Source: an uncultured Eubacterium sp.
Lineage (GTDB): Bacteria; Bacillota; Clostridia; Peptostreptococcales; Anaerovoracaceae
Direction: 5' to 3'
Length of the DNA stretch: 48,345 nt
Assembly (NCBI GenBank): GCA_902495595.1
Contig: CABUXV010000013.1
Span: 1 to 48,345 of the forward strand
Made by a program: the position numbers and the translations under genes. How positions within the stretch are numbered: the stretch's first letter is position 1; every line of letters starts with the position of its first letter. This document shows, piece after piece, positions 48,096 to 48,345 of this stretch. Below the pieces are notes generated by a model. That model had not been told where the DNA came from. It saw only the letters and a list, made by a program, of their open reading frames with translations, and ran no database searches.

Positions 48096-48345
48096 ATGGC
48101 TAATCAAGATACGCTTAAACTTTTAAACGAAACTAATTTAGGGGTTCAGATGGGTATATATACTTTCGACCAGCTTTTAGAAAAAATACAAGACCCAAAG
48201 CTCAAGGAAATAGTAACGGAATCCAGAAATGACCACAAAAGATTAAAAAATGAAACAAGCGACCTTCTGAAAGCATACGGAAGCTATGAAGAAGAACCGG
48301 GCATGATGGCAAAATCCATGTCATGGATGGAAAGCAATATGAAAA
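48096..48345 (+). CDS. Ferritin-like four-helix protein, 3' part outside the window
   Basis: The first 83 codons are visible. The start reads MANQDTLKLLNETNLGVQMG, with AAAGGAG upstream. The pattern of two long amphipathic helices with TESRNDHKRLKNE resembles small ferritin-like (DUF2383/PA2169-type) proteins of Clostridia, of unknown function. The glutamates and histidine could bind iron. The gene runs off the right edge. Confidence 0.7.
   Translation, partial: MANQDTLKLLNETNLGVQMGIYTFDQLLEKIQDPKLKEIVTESRNDHKRLKNETSDLLKAYGSYEEEPGMMAKSMSWMESNMK

Overview
The window is AT-rich bacterial DNA with short intergenic gaps, strong Shine-Dalgarno (SD) sites and many U-tailed hairpin terminators. The gene content fits an anaerobic, probably host-associated member of the Bacillota, class Clostridia: desulfoferrodoxin, a ferredoxin-thioredoxin-reductase-like protein, an acyl-CoA dehydratase activase, type 1B dihydroorotate dehydrogenase with PyrK, aspartate carbamoyltransferase with a PyrI subunit, a CIRCE element, and a short-chain dehydrogenase resembling clostridial 7-alpha-hydroxysteroid dehydrogenase. 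A genus cannot be named from the sequence alone. Most genes lie on the minus strand; TAG, TAA and TGA are all used as stops.

Layout, left to right. (1) 1-3671: a minus-strand operon of iron-sulfur flavoprotein, TPR protein, DUF4037 nucleotidyltransferase-like protein, DUF4125 protein and a MerR regulator cut by the window edge, behind a promoter with a MerR-like 19-bp spacer. (2) 3708-4071: tRNA-Leu(GAG) with its own promoter and terminator, and a second 19-bp-spacer promoter with a perfect dyad that drives only a hairpin RNA. (3) 4213-10262: a TTG-started formate/nitrite transporter, P1 peptidase, polA, coaE and a second MerR paralogue. (4) 10284-12353: htpG under a perfect CIRCE operator. 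(5) 12354-13084: a noncoding block with inverted repeats and a probable structured ncRNA. (6) 13085-14534: yebC and a TetR regulator. (7) 14619-19833: a sugar-catabolic operon of GPH symporter, class III aminotransferase, FGGY kinase and class II aldolase behind a near-consensus promoter. (8) 20176-24489: a very large acyl-CoA dehydratase activase fusion, with a YkgJ cysteine-cluster protein facing away. (9) 25251-31479: a MATE exporter with an attenuator-like leader, and a TetR/MMPL/secreted coiled-coil module. (10) 31503-32909: an oxygen-defence cluster with desulfoferrodoxin, a mini FTR protein and an XRE regulator fused to a degenerate desulfoferrodoxin. (11) 33016-38672: pyrC-K-D-F-E-B-I under one promoter. 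(12) 38718-39384: a PH-domain/zinc-ribbon protein. (13) 39524-40426: the HSDH-like gene with an odd leader. (14) 40577-42959: an amino-acid ABC transporter. (15) 42982-46743: LysR facing an MFS transporter and M20 peptidase. (16) 46772-48345: an MFS gene broken by one amber codon, and the start of a ferritin-like protein.

The strongest candidates for something undescribed are the TPR/DUF4037/DUF4125/Isf/MerR operon with its two MerR-type promoters; the XRE-desulfoferrodoxin fusion, which lacks one iron-ligand histidine and has an internal ribosome site; the structured RNA near 12.9 kb; the aminotransferase-kinase-aldolase sugar pathway; and the leader of the HSDH-like gene. All functional statements rest on motif reading and recall of families, without database searches.
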